Source: Pontibacter diazotrophicus
Lineage (GTDB): Bacteria; Bacteroidota; Bacteroidia; Cytophagales; Hymenobacteraceae
DNA length: 64,000 nucleotides
Direction of reading: 5' to 3'
NCBI RefSeq assembly: GCF_003367245.1
Contig: NZ_QRGR01000028.1
Coordinates: 22,189-86,188, forward strand
Shown here: piece after piece, positions 19,245 to 26,318 of the stretch
How the letters are laid out: each line of letters begins with the position of its first letter
Numbering within the stretch: position 1 is the stretch's first letter
Program-made: the position numbers and the translations under genes
Notes under the pieces: generated by a model
Seen by the model: only the letters and a program-made list of their open reading frames with translations
What the model was told of the DNA's origin: nothing
The model's database searches: none

Positions 19245-19368
19245 GTGTAGGTTGAATGTTAGATTAGATTATCAAATTTAGGAGTTTGGCCGCAGAAAAA
19301 ACAGTGTTCTACCTGTGCCAGATGAGTATAGGACACCTAGAGGATAGTACAAGTTCAGGGATAAAGAA

Positions 19369-19404
19369 AAAAGCCTCACTGATGCTGGGGCAGGTGAGGC
19401 TTTT
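19369..19404 (-). terminator. Terminator for the DUF255 gene
   Basis: AAAAGCCTCAC (19369-19379) pairs with GTGAGGCTTTT (19394-19404). The A-rich run at 19362-19372 becomes a U run on the minus-strand transcript. It lies about 200 bases after the stop codon. Confidence 0.75.
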
Positions 19405-19443
19405 CTTGTGTTAATGTGTTACCGCTTTAAGAATGGGTGCTAG

Positions 19444-19483
19444 CAACAACCGTTGCCGTTGTTGTGTGTTTTCACCAACAACA
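19444..19483. repeat. Short palindromic motif (GTTGTTG...CACCAACAAC)
   Basis: CAACAAC (19444-19450) pairs with GTTGTTG (19458-19464), and the same GTTGTTG can pair with CACCAACAAC just after. A similar sequence recurs at 49169-49250, which suggests an interspersed element. Confidence 0.45.
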
Positions 19484-19602
19484 GTTTGCTGGTCAAAAGA
19501 CGCAGCAAAGGCGAGCGGAGAAATGCCAGCTCCTTTTACAGGACAGAAGGCATAACAAAGGCAGAACGTACTTTGTCTTTTCTCCAAAAGTCCTTTGTCT
19601 AA

Positions 19603-21666
19603 CTACAGCGGCGGAAACTTCGTGTTTTGCTGCATCCCCTGTAGTTGCTCCAGCGCGGAGGCGGCATCGTGCACGGGCAGCTGGCAGGTTTTGTTGTAGC
19701 AGACGTAGATAGTGGTTTTGTTGTTGATGGCCAGTTTGTCTTCTAACAAGGCCAGGTTGCTTTGCCCGTCGCTGCTACCCAGCAGTAACATGTTAGGATG
19801 GTAGAAAGCGCTGAGTTCACTCCGCATTTTACCTGGATTTTCTCCTACTATGGCTACTTCGGCAGTTGGCGTGAGCTTGTGGTAGTAGAGTGCGGCCCAG
19901 TTGCTCAGGTGTGAGGGTTCTTTTATCAGCAAATCTTTTACCCTGGCAAGCATATCATTAGACAAGGTGGAGTAACGTTCTTCATCAAAATACAGCCCCA
20001 GGAAGTGCAGGTTACTAGCCATGACAGAGTTTGAGGCGGGAGTTACATTATCGATAATCTCTTTTTTGCGGGCAATGAGCTTTTCTGAGCGCTGGTCGGT
20101 AAAGAAGAACATGCCTTCTTTTTCATCAAAAAAGTTTTCCAGCGTATAATCCGTTAATCGCTTTGCCTCCTGTAGCCATTGCTCATCAAAAGTCACCTCG
20201 TATAACCTGGTGAAGGCACGGATGAGGTAAGAATAATCCTCCAGGAAGCCATCGATGGTAGCTTTCTCTTCTTTATAGTTGTGGAAAAGCTTATCGCCTT
20301 TCTTCAGGTTCTGGAGCAGGAAGTTAGCGTTGCGCAGCGCAAGTTCGAGGAAGTGCTCGTTGCCGAAAACATAGTAGGCGTCGGCCAGCCCCTTCAGCAT
20401 CAGGGCATTCCAGGAGGTCAGGATTTTGTCATCCAGCCCCGGCCGGATGCGTGTGGCCCGTACCTCCATTATTTTGCGCTTCCAGTTTTGTACCATTTCC
20501 TGCAGTACCTCCAACTCCAGCTCATGCTTTTGGGCAAACTCCTCATCGCTCTTGCGGCGGTGCAGGATGTTGCGGCCATGCTCAAAGTTGCCTGCTGCCG
20601 TGGCATGGTAGTATTTCGAGAAGAGCGGCTCTTCATCCCCTAAAATCTCCTGCAACTCATCCTTCGTGAAGGTATAGAACTTTCCTTCTTCGCCCTCACT
20701 ATCGGCGTCCAGCGAAGAGTAGAAACCGCCTTCGGGGCTCATCAGCTCCCGTTCCACAAAAGCGATGGTCTCATATACCACCTCATGGTATAATGTTTCA
20801 CGTGTCGCCTGATACGCTTCGGCATAAAGGGATACTAACTGGCCGTTGTCGTACAGCATCTTCTCGAAGTGCGGCACCAGCCATTCGGCATCTACGGAGT
20901 AGCGGGCAAAGCCACCGCCAACCTGGTCGTATATACCGCCATAGGCCATCTCGTGGAGCGTCAGGTGTAGCTGGTTCAGCGCAGACTGGTCGGAGGTGTG
21001 GTGGTGGTAGCGCAGCAAAAATAGATAGTTCGTAGGCATCGGAAACTTGGGCGCCTGTCCTAAGCCGCCCAGCTTTTTATCAAAGCGTGTGCTGAAGTTG
21101 TAGCCCATTAGTTTGAAGTCCTCTTCCCGCACATGGAAGTTGCTCTCGCGCAGCCCATATTTATCCAACTCGCTCCGGTTCAGGTGCTCCACAAACTGCT
21201 CCGCCGATTCATCCAGGTCCTCGCGGTTTTTCTGGTAGGCTACGGCTATGTTTTGCAGCAGCCCTACCCATTGCTGTGGCGGGAAATAGGTGCCCCCGTA
21301 AAAAGGCTTGGCATCCGGATTCAGGAACACGTTGAGCGGCCAGCCACCTTGCAGACCCATGGCATGCACCGCATCCATGTATACCGCATCCACGTCCGGG
21401 CGCTCTTCACGGTCTACCTTAATGCACACGAAGTGCTCGTTCATCACTTTGGCAATATCCTCCTGCTCAAACGACTGGTGCTCCATGACATGGCACCAGT
21501 GGCAGGCGGCGTAGCCGATGCTCACAATAATGGGCTTATCCTCCTGCTTCGCTTTCTGCAGCGCCTCCTCACCCCACGGATACCAGTCTACGGGATTATA
21601 GGCGTGCTGCAGCAGGTAGGGGCTACTTTCGTTTAAGAGTCGGTTTGCTTTTTTGTCTTCTTCCAT
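19603..21666 (-). CDS. DUF255 / YyaL-family thioredoxin-domain protein
   Basis: A 687-residue cytoplasmic protein. The N-terminal 170 residues form a thioredoxin-like domain that starts with the hallmark SSPYLLQHAYNPVDWYPWG and has the CxxC motif in ACHWCHVMEH. The rest is a six-hairpin, all-helical region (LYDNGQLVSLYAEAY; PGLDDKILTSWNALMLKGLA) like glycosidase toroids. This matches the conserved YyaL / spermatogenesis-associated protein 20 family, whose biochemical function is not settled. Length fits the family. There is no signal peptide. It is followed by a terminator 200 bases downstream; no obvious operon partner. Confidence 0.9.
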   Translation of the reverse strand: MEEDKKANRLLNESSPYLLQHAYNPVDWYPWGEEALQKAKQEDKPIIVSIGYAACHWCHVMEHQSFEQEDIAKVMNEHFVCIKVDREERPDVDAVYMDAVHAMGLQGGWPLNVFLNPDAKPFYGGTYFPPQQWVGLLQNIAVAYQKNREDLDESAEQFVEHLNRSELDKYGLRESNFHVREEDFKLMGYNFSTRFDKKLGGLGQAPKFPMPTNYLFLLRYHHHTSDQSALNQLHLTLHEMAYGGIYDQVGGGFARYSVDAEWLVPHFEKMLYDNGQLVSLYAEAYQATRETLYHEVVYETIAFVERELMSPEGGFYSSLDADSEGEEGKFYTFTKDELQEILGDEEPLFSKYYHATAAGNFEHGRNILHRRKSDEEFAQKHELELEVLQEMVQNWKRKIMEVRATRIRPGLDDKILTSWNALMLKGLADAYYVFGNEHFLELALRNANFLLQNLKKGDKLFHNYKEEKATIDGFLEDYSYLIRAFTRLYEVTFDEQWLQEAKRLTDYTLENFFDEKEGMFFFTDQRSEKLIARKKEIIDNVTPASNSVMASNLHFLGLYFDEERYSTLSNDMLARVKDLLIKEPSHLSNWAALYYHKLTPTAEVAIVGENPGKMRSELSAFYHPNMLLLGSSDGQSNLALLEDKLAINNKTTIYVCYNKTCQLPVHDAASALEQLQGMQQNTKFPPL

Positions 21667-21777
21667 AGTTATAGGGGTAATTCCTGCAGCACTCTTGAGG
21701 AGCGCTTCAGCAGGTTATATAGGATTCAGGTTCTTAAATAGTGTGTTGGCTTTATAGCCAGTTTGCTGTGGCAATTC

Positions 21778-22137
21778 CTATTGCCCGTTGTAGGCTGTGT
21801 CTTTTTCCTTGATTGGCTCTAACGTTATCTTTCCGGTAGCTACATGAAAGGAGTATTTTGTTTCGGGGTCCACTATCTTGTCGTATATAGCATAGTAGCG
21901 TAACCCGGTTTCAGGGTCTTCCATGTAGCCCGATACATCAAGAGAAGGCATATCAGCAGGAGGATTCTCTGGCTCAGGCTTTGCGATTGGCATGTTTGGC
22001 TTTATATGTCTTGGATGCGTGGCTACGTACGTTTGCAGCTTTCCTAAAAATTTGCTCAGGTCATTAACTGGTGCCTGCGCGCTTACATTAACAAGTGTTG
22101 CAAGGAATAATACAAAGGCAAGGTACAGCGTTTTCAT
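21778..22137 (-). CDS. Small secreted protein of unknown function
   Basis: Starting at the ATG at 22137 the frame gives 119 residues with a signal peptide, MKTLYLAFVLFLATLVNVSA followed by QAP. The upstream extension of the same frame is compositionally odd (Arg/Cys rich) and overlaps the GSCFA gene, so I exclude it. The mature part is Pro-rich in the middle (PKPEP-like stretch, KPEPENPPADMP) and ends with YAIYDKIVDPETKYSFHV and a charged tail. I do not recognise a family. It may be a periplasmic protein. It lies in the same direction as, and 76 bases after, the GSCFA gene. Confidence 0.65.
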   Translation of the reverse strand: MKTLYLAFVLFLATLVNVSAQAPVNDLSKFLGKLQTYVATHPRHIKPNMPIAKPEPENPPADMPSLDVSGYMEDPETGLRYYAIYDKIVDPETKYSFHVATGKITLEPIKEKDTAYNGQ

Positions 22138-22213
22138 TGGCTTTAGGATTAGGTCGTTATCCTGTATACTGCCTGTAAGAACCCTTAGTTTTGCGCATAT
22201 GGCGCCGGGTATA

Positions 22214-23191
22214 CTAGAGCAACTGGTCACGCAGCGCCTTCTCTTCTGCCGATGTCTCAAGACCATACTTGCCGGCCAATTCTGACAGCTTCTGCAACGT
22301 GCTGCGCAGGAAAGCCTGGTGCGCCTCCGACTGCGGGTGAAACGGCCTGTGCGCCACCGCTCGCTGCATTTTCTGCCAGGTTTCCAGAAAAACATGAAAG
22401 CTCTTATCATAATAAGCCCCCACAAATTTCTGCCATATATAGTCTTCTGCTACTTCGGTGGGGTGCAGCATATCTTGCTTATAGAAACGGTAATCCCGCA
22501 GGTCGTCCATCATAATTTCGAAGGCCGGGAAGTATTGCACGTTATCATGCGCTACCTCTAACTGGTGGCACAATACCCGCAGGGTTGATTTGCTCACGCT
22601 GTTCATGGTAAGCGTTTCCTTTACATGCCTTACCGGGCTCACGGTTAGCAGCACCTTTAAGTTAGGGTTAGTTTCCCTAAGCAACGGTAGTGCCTGCTCA
22701 AAAGCCTGTTCCATCTCTTCAGAAGACAAAAGCACGCGCTCAAAGTTCTTTGCAGGCAGTTTATGGCAGTTTGCCACTACTTTCCCTCCCTCGTGCAGCT
22801 TATAAGCCACTGCGGTGCCCAGCGTAACAATGAGGAGCGATGCCTGCTGCAGTTGTTGCCTGGTGCGTTGCAGGCTTTCCTCAATCTGTTGCAGTAATTT
22901 GTCTTTGTCAGGGGAGGAGAGGGAGGAGTGGAGGTCGTAGGCGTACCAGATGCCGTTTTGCTCCACCAGGTGCTGCCCGAAGTCATAGGCCTTACCAACT
23001 GCAGCTTGTAACAACAGGCAAACCGACAGCGGGTTAAAGATGGTCCCAAACGGGTTTACCAATACATCCACTTTGTTCTGCTGTAGCTTATAGCCAATAA
23101 CTTCTGCAAAGCAGGAGCCGATGGTGAGCACCTTGTCCTGAAGGGTGAGCTGTATGTTTGTGGGAGCTACCTGTATTTCTGTCCGGAACAT
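22214..23191 (-). CDS. GSCFA-family protein
   Basis: A 325-residue protein with the family name motif GSCFAE near residue 27 (LTIGSCFAEVIGYKL), followed by NPFGTIFNPLSV and the catalytic-looking LIVTLGTAVAYKL block, and VSPVRHVKETLTMNSVSKSTL. These are the conserved blocks of the GSCFA domain, which is related to SGNH/GDSL-type esterases; the substrate is not known. No signal peptide is visible, so it is probably cytoplasmic. It faces the same way as the ribosomal protein operon upstream but is separated from it by a strong terminator, so it is likely transcribed separately. Confidence 0.88.
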   Translation of the reverse strand: MFRTEIQVAPTNIQLTLQDKVLTIGSCFAEVIGYKLQQNKVDVLVNPFGTIFNPLSVCLLLQAAVGKAYDFGQHLVEQNGIWYAYDLHSSLSSPDKDKLLQQIEESLQRTRQQLQQASLLIVTLGTAVAYKLHEGGKVVANCHKLPAKNFERVLLSSEEMEQAFEQALPLLRETNPNLKVLLTVSPVRHVKETLTMNSVSKSTLRVLCHQLEVAHDNVQYFPAFEIMMDDLRDYRFYKQDMLHPTEVAEDYIWQKFVGAYYDKSFHVFLETWQKMQRAVAHRPFHPQSEAHQAFLRSTLQKLSELAGKYGLETSAEEKALRDQLL

Positions 23192-23254
23192 AGTCTTTAT
23201 CTGTTATGGAAGAGTCGAATATAGTCACTTATTTATACGAAGGCAGCTATAAAA

Positions 23255-23289
23255 AAAAGCGTCCTGCCTTTGTGGGGCAGGACGCTTTT
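23255..23289 (-). terminator. Terminator of the rpsF-rpsR-rplI operon
   Basis: AAAAGCGTCCTGCC (23255-23268) pairs with GGCAGGACGCTTTT (23276-23289); a run of eight A at 23251-23258 gives the U tract on the minus strand. Confidence 0.92.
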
Positions 23290-23307
23290 AATGATGATTC
23301 GTTGTGC

Positions 23308-23751
23308 TTATTCAGCAACCACGTTGAATTTAACCTGTGGCTTCACTTCTTTGTGCAGGTTGATTGTAGCAGTATACTCGCCAGCTGATTTCACATCCTG
23401 GTCAAAAGAGATACGCTTACGGTCTACATCGAATCCTTTAGCTTTTAGAGCATCAGAGATCTGAAGCGTTGTAACTGAACCGAAAATTTTGCCGGACTCA
23501 CCTACTTTAGCAGGAATTTCCAACGTAACATTGCTGATGCTGTTAGCCAGCTCCTGCGCGTCCGTTTTAACTTTCTCTGCTTTGTGAGCAGCCTGACGGA
23601 TGTTTTCCGCTACAACTTTCTTGTTTGATTTATCAGCGATAACTGCCAGCCCTTGCGGGATAAGGTAGTTACGGCCATAACCTGGCTTTACAGTTACGGT
23701 GTCGTTCTTGTAACCCAGGTTTTTTACGTCGTCTTTAAGTATTACTTCCAT
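23308..23751 (-). CDS. rplI: 50S ribosomal protein L9
   Basis: A 147-residue protein of normal length for L9. It opens with MEVILKDDVKNLGYKNDTV and carries the conserved PGYGRNYLIPQGLA motif that binds 23S rRNA domain V; the second domain holds GSVTTLQISDALKAKG. The protein sits at the base of the L1 stalk of the large subunit and helps keep reading frame. It is the last gene of the rpsF-rpsR-rplI operon, 12 bases after rpsR, and is followed by a strong terminator. Nothing unusual. Confidence 0.98.
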   Translation of the reverse strand: MEVILKDDVKNLGYKNDTVTVKPGYGRNYLIPQGLAVIADKSNKKVVAENIRQAAHKAEKVKTDAQELANSISNVTLEIPAKVGESGKIFGSVTTLQISDALKAKGFDVDRKRISFDQDVKSAGEYTATINLHKEVKPQVKFNVVAE

Positions 23752-23763
23752 CTAGTTCCCTCC

Positions 23764-24015
23764 TTATTTTAAAGAATCTCCAACATAAGGCAAAATCGCA
23801 AGGTGTCTTGCTCTGGCAACTGCCTGAGATACTTTGCGCTGGAACTTCAGGCTTGTACCTGTAAGTCTTCTAGGAAGAATCTTGCCCTGCTCGTTCACAA
23901 ACTTCAGCAGGAAGTTACCATCTTTGTAGTCGATATACTTGATACCGCTTTTCTTGAAACGGCAGTATTTCTGACGATTCTCTTGCTTGTGTACTCTTTC
24001 GTTAACTAAGCTCAT
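23764..24015 (-). CDS. rpsR: 30S ribosomal protein S18
   Basis: An 83-residue basic protein. The S18 signature is present: KYCRFKKSGIKYIDYKD, then GKILPRRLTGTSLKFQRKVSQAVARARHLAILPY. It forms a pair with S6 on the small-subunit platform. Its ATG shares one base with the TAA stop of rpsF (TAATG), so the two are translationally coupled, as is usual for this operon. In other bacteria an S6:S18 complex represses this operon through its leader RNA; I could not identify such a site here. Confidence 0.98.
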   Translation of the reverse strand: MSLVNERVHKQENRQKYCRFKKSGIKYIDYKDGNFLLKFVNEQGKILPRRLTGTSLKFQRKVSQAVARARHLAILPYVGDSLK

Positions 24016-24383
24016 TATGCTTTAACCTCCTCTTTTTTAGCTTGAGACTTGAATTCACCGTTTCTTCTGCGCTCGTTGTAAGTCACAGCGTGCTTGTCAA
24101 GGGCAGTAGTCAAGAAACGAACAACTTTTTCATCACGGCGATAAGCCAGCTCAAGAACATCCACAACAGTGCCGGGTGCCTTAAATTCAACGAGGTGGTA
24201 GAAACCTGTCGATTTCTTCTGGATTGGGTAAGCAAGCTTACGAAGACCCCAGTTCTCTTCGTGAATAATGTCGGCGCCATTTTCCTTAAGCACCTGTCTG
24301 AACTTCTCGACCGTTTCTTGCATCTGCGCCTCGTTCAACAGAGGCGTCAGGATGAAGACCGTTTCGTAATTTTTCAATTCCAT
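24015..24383 (-). CDS. rpsF: 30S ribosomal protein S6
   Basis: The ATG at 24383 gives 122 residues, MELKNYETVFILTPLLNEAQ, which fits S6; an upstream in-frame start at 24416 would add 11 residues but falls on the promoter -7 box. The conserved ENWGLRKLAYPIQKK and GFYHLVEFKAPG stretches are present, followed by a charged Lys/Glu-rich tail. First gene of the ribosomal operon; the stop overlaps rpsR by one base. Its partner in the ribosome is S18. Confidence 0.97.
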   Translation of the reverse strand: MELKNYETVFILTPLLNEAQMQETVEKFRQVLKENGADIIHEENWGLRKLAYPIQKKSTGFYHLVEFKAPGTVVDVLELAYRRDEKVVRFLTTALDKHAVTYNERRRNGEFKSQAKKEEVKA

Positions 24384-24413
24384 CGGTTCGATTATGATTT
24401 TAATTTTAGCCTG

Positions 24414-24444
24414 CAAAGGTAGAAGTTAAATCTCTTGAAAGCAA
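24414..24444 (-). promoter_or_regulatory. Promoter of rpsF-rpsR-rplI
   Basis: On the minus strand TTG (24442-24444) is followed after 20 bases by TACCTTTG (24414-24421), the Bacteroidetes sigma consensus. The start of transcription should lie near 24408, leaving about 25 bases of leader. Confidence 0.8.
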
Positions 24445-24935
24445 GTTATTGTCATATAATTTATGATGAAGACAGCGCGTAACTACCTGAACAGGAAGTT
24501 AATTAACAGAACCGGAAGCTGGTCTGCTAACTCCTATATATAAGGAGTCATTTAAGAAAGCACACGAACGGTATAGGAGAACTTCTGCACGTGTGTTCAT
24601 TAACTCATATATAATATGGAATTGTACTGTTATTTTGTATCTGTTCAAAACAAGTGCGGCAATATCTTGTTAAGATAATGAGTATAAAAAATATGAAAAA
24701 ATTTATACAAGAGGAGGCGTGTATAGGATTGTTCTATTTATAATAATTCTAAATAAAAAGCCTGTAATATCATCGGAGAGGGCATTATATTGAACAGAAG
24801 GTTCGAGCATAAGCATAGGTTCTTCTAAGGCCAAATAATAAACTTATTCTGTTTGATTAATGGAATTCGCATAGTAGATTTGTGGCCGTTAAGCATTTTT
24901 ACCACAACTAAACACTCACTCAAGAGATCTTGGCT
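24445..24935. other. Intergenic region between rpsF and the respiratory operon
   Basis: About 490 AT-rich bases between divergent units. It has the act operon promoter at 24853-24882 and a CTCCT/AGGAG hairpin around 24531-24547. A 26-codon frame begins at 24462 but has no support as a gene. No riboswitch is recognisable. Confidence 0.65.
24853..24882 (+). promoter_or_regulatory. Promoter of the act-cox operon
   Basis: TTG (24853-24855), a 19-base spacer, then TAGATTTG (24875-24882): an exact fit to TTG-N19-TAnnTTTG. Transcription should start near 24889, about 47 bases before the actA ATG. Confidence 0.85.
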
Positions 24936-26273
24936 ATGATTAGCTGTATAGTTAAAACAAAAATCAAAGTTTTCCTCGCCTTCCTGATCGCTTTGGTTGT
25001 TTCCTTCGGCGCCTATGCCCAGGGAGAAAGCGAGCAGGCAGAAGTATCACAAAAGGGAGTAACGCCTGGAGCGACAGAAGGAGCTGCAGCGGCTGCAAAT
25101 ACAAGCGGACTCCCTATTGATGATCAAGCCGTAGTGACTGCAGGAGATGCACTGTTCAAGAACAACTGTGCCGTTTGTCACTCTGCCGGTTCTGATGTAA
25201 TTGTTGGCCCTGGCCTTGCGGGTATAAACGAGAGAAGAAGCCATGACTGGCTGATTCGATGGATAAAGAACTCGCAGGCACTAATACAGGCAGGTGACCC
25301 TGAGGCAGTTGCTGTCTATAATGAGTATAACAAGCAGGCGATGCCTTCGTTCAATTTTACTGACGAGGAAATCACCGCTATCCTTACTTATATCGCTTCT
25401 GCTGAGGCAGAGGTTGCAGCAGTGCCAACAACTGTTGGTTCAGATGGGTCGCAGACTCCCGGTGAAGGTGTTGGTACAGATGCAATTGGCGCGGTAGGCG
25501 GTTACCTGGATATTATCCTGGTGGTGCTGATTGTTGTGCTGATTGTGTTGGTGGTAACCTTGTTGCTGATTACGTCGCTCCTGAAGAACTACCTGAACGC
25601 TAACCGTAAGTTGAACGAGTATGACAACGAGGTAGTTAACCAGCGTTTCGACTTTTCCAAGATTTACAAATCCAAGGCTGTTCGCACCCTGGTGGTACTC
25701 ATCTTTGTGGTGGTGCTCCTTGACCTGACGCTGGATACAGCAATGGGTATTGGTATTCAGCAAGGATACCAGCCGCGGCAGCCAATTGCTTTCTCGCACA
25801 AGCTGCATGCCGGCGAGCACCAGATTAACTGTAACTACTGCCACACTACTGTATATAAGAGCAAGAGTGCCAGTATTCCTTCCGCCAATATCTGTATGAA
25901 CTGCCACAGCCAGATACAGACAGAGTCTCCTGAGATTCAAAAGATTTACAGAGCAATAGAGCGCAACAGGCCAATTGAATGGGTGCGTGTTCATAACCTG
26001 CCTGACCTGGCTTACTTCAATCACTCGCAGCATACGCAGGTTGGTGGGATAGAGTGCCAGACATGTCACGGTCCGATTCAGGAAATGGATGTCGTGTACC
26101 AGTATTCTCCACTTACAATGGGCTGGTGTATTGACTGCCACCGCGAAACTCCGCTTAACACAGAAGGCAATGGCTATTACGATAACCTGGTAGAGCTGCA
26201 CGAGGCAACTTCTAAAGGCGCGTTCACGGTGTCATCCAATGGTGGTACAGAGTGTTACAAGTGTCACTACTAA
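24936..26273 (+). CDS. actA: Alternative complex III subunit ActA, multiheme cytochrome c
   Basis: A 445-residue protein from the ATG at 24936 (a TTG two codons upstream is unlikely). It has a signal/anchor helix at the N-terminus, then a class I cytochrome c domain with CAVCH (C78) and the Met-ligand region QAMPSF. Two membrane helices follow at about 189-214 and 247-266, and the C-terminal domain has five more heme motifs: CNYCH (299), CMNCH (320), CQTCH (374), CIDCH (398), CYKCH (440). So six hemes c are predicted. In alternative complex III, ActA is the membrane-anchored multiheme subunit that passes electrons from quinol oxidation towards cytochrome c or the oxidase. First gene of the operon. 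Confidence 0.93.
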   Translation: MISCIVKTKIKVFLAFLIALVVSFGAYAQGESEQAEVSQKGVTPGATEGAAAAANTSGLPIDDQAVVTAGDALFKNNCAVCHSAGSDVIVGPGLAGINERRSHDWLIRWIKNSQALIQAGDPEAVAVYNEYNKQAMPSFNFTDEEITAILTYIASAEAEVAAVPTTVGSDGSQTPGEGVGTDAIGAVGGYLDIILVVLIVVLIVLVVTLLLITSLLKNYLNANRKLNEYDNEVVNQRFDFSKIYKSKAVRTLVVLIFVVVLLDLTLDTAMGIGIQQGYQPRQPIAFSHKLHAGEHQINCNYCHTTVYKSKSASIPSANICMNCHSQIQTESPEIQKIYRAIERNRPIEWVRVHNLPDLAYFNHSQHTQVGGIECQTCHGPIQEMDVVYQYSPLTMGWCIDCHRETPLNTEGNGYYDNLVELHEATSKGAFTVSSNGGTECYKCHY

Positions 26274-26318
26274 TTTATTCTATTTCATCAATACAGATTC
26301 GAGTTTTCTAAATATAAT

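Larger units (their letters stand above)
19245..19602. other. Intergenic region with hairpin and short palindrome
   Basis: This 358-base region carries no gene I can support. It contains the terminator at 19369-19404 and the palindromic stretch at 19444-19483. The rest is unremarkable. Confidence 0.6.

Noticed and set aside
22138..22425. N-terminal extension of the small secreted protein gene
   Set aside because: It would overlap the GSCFA gene in another frame and is Arg/Cys-rich; the internal ATG at 22137 gives a perfect signal peptide.
24462..24542. 26-codon frame between rpsF and actA
   Set aside because: Too short, no conservation visible, no promoter or terminator of its own.
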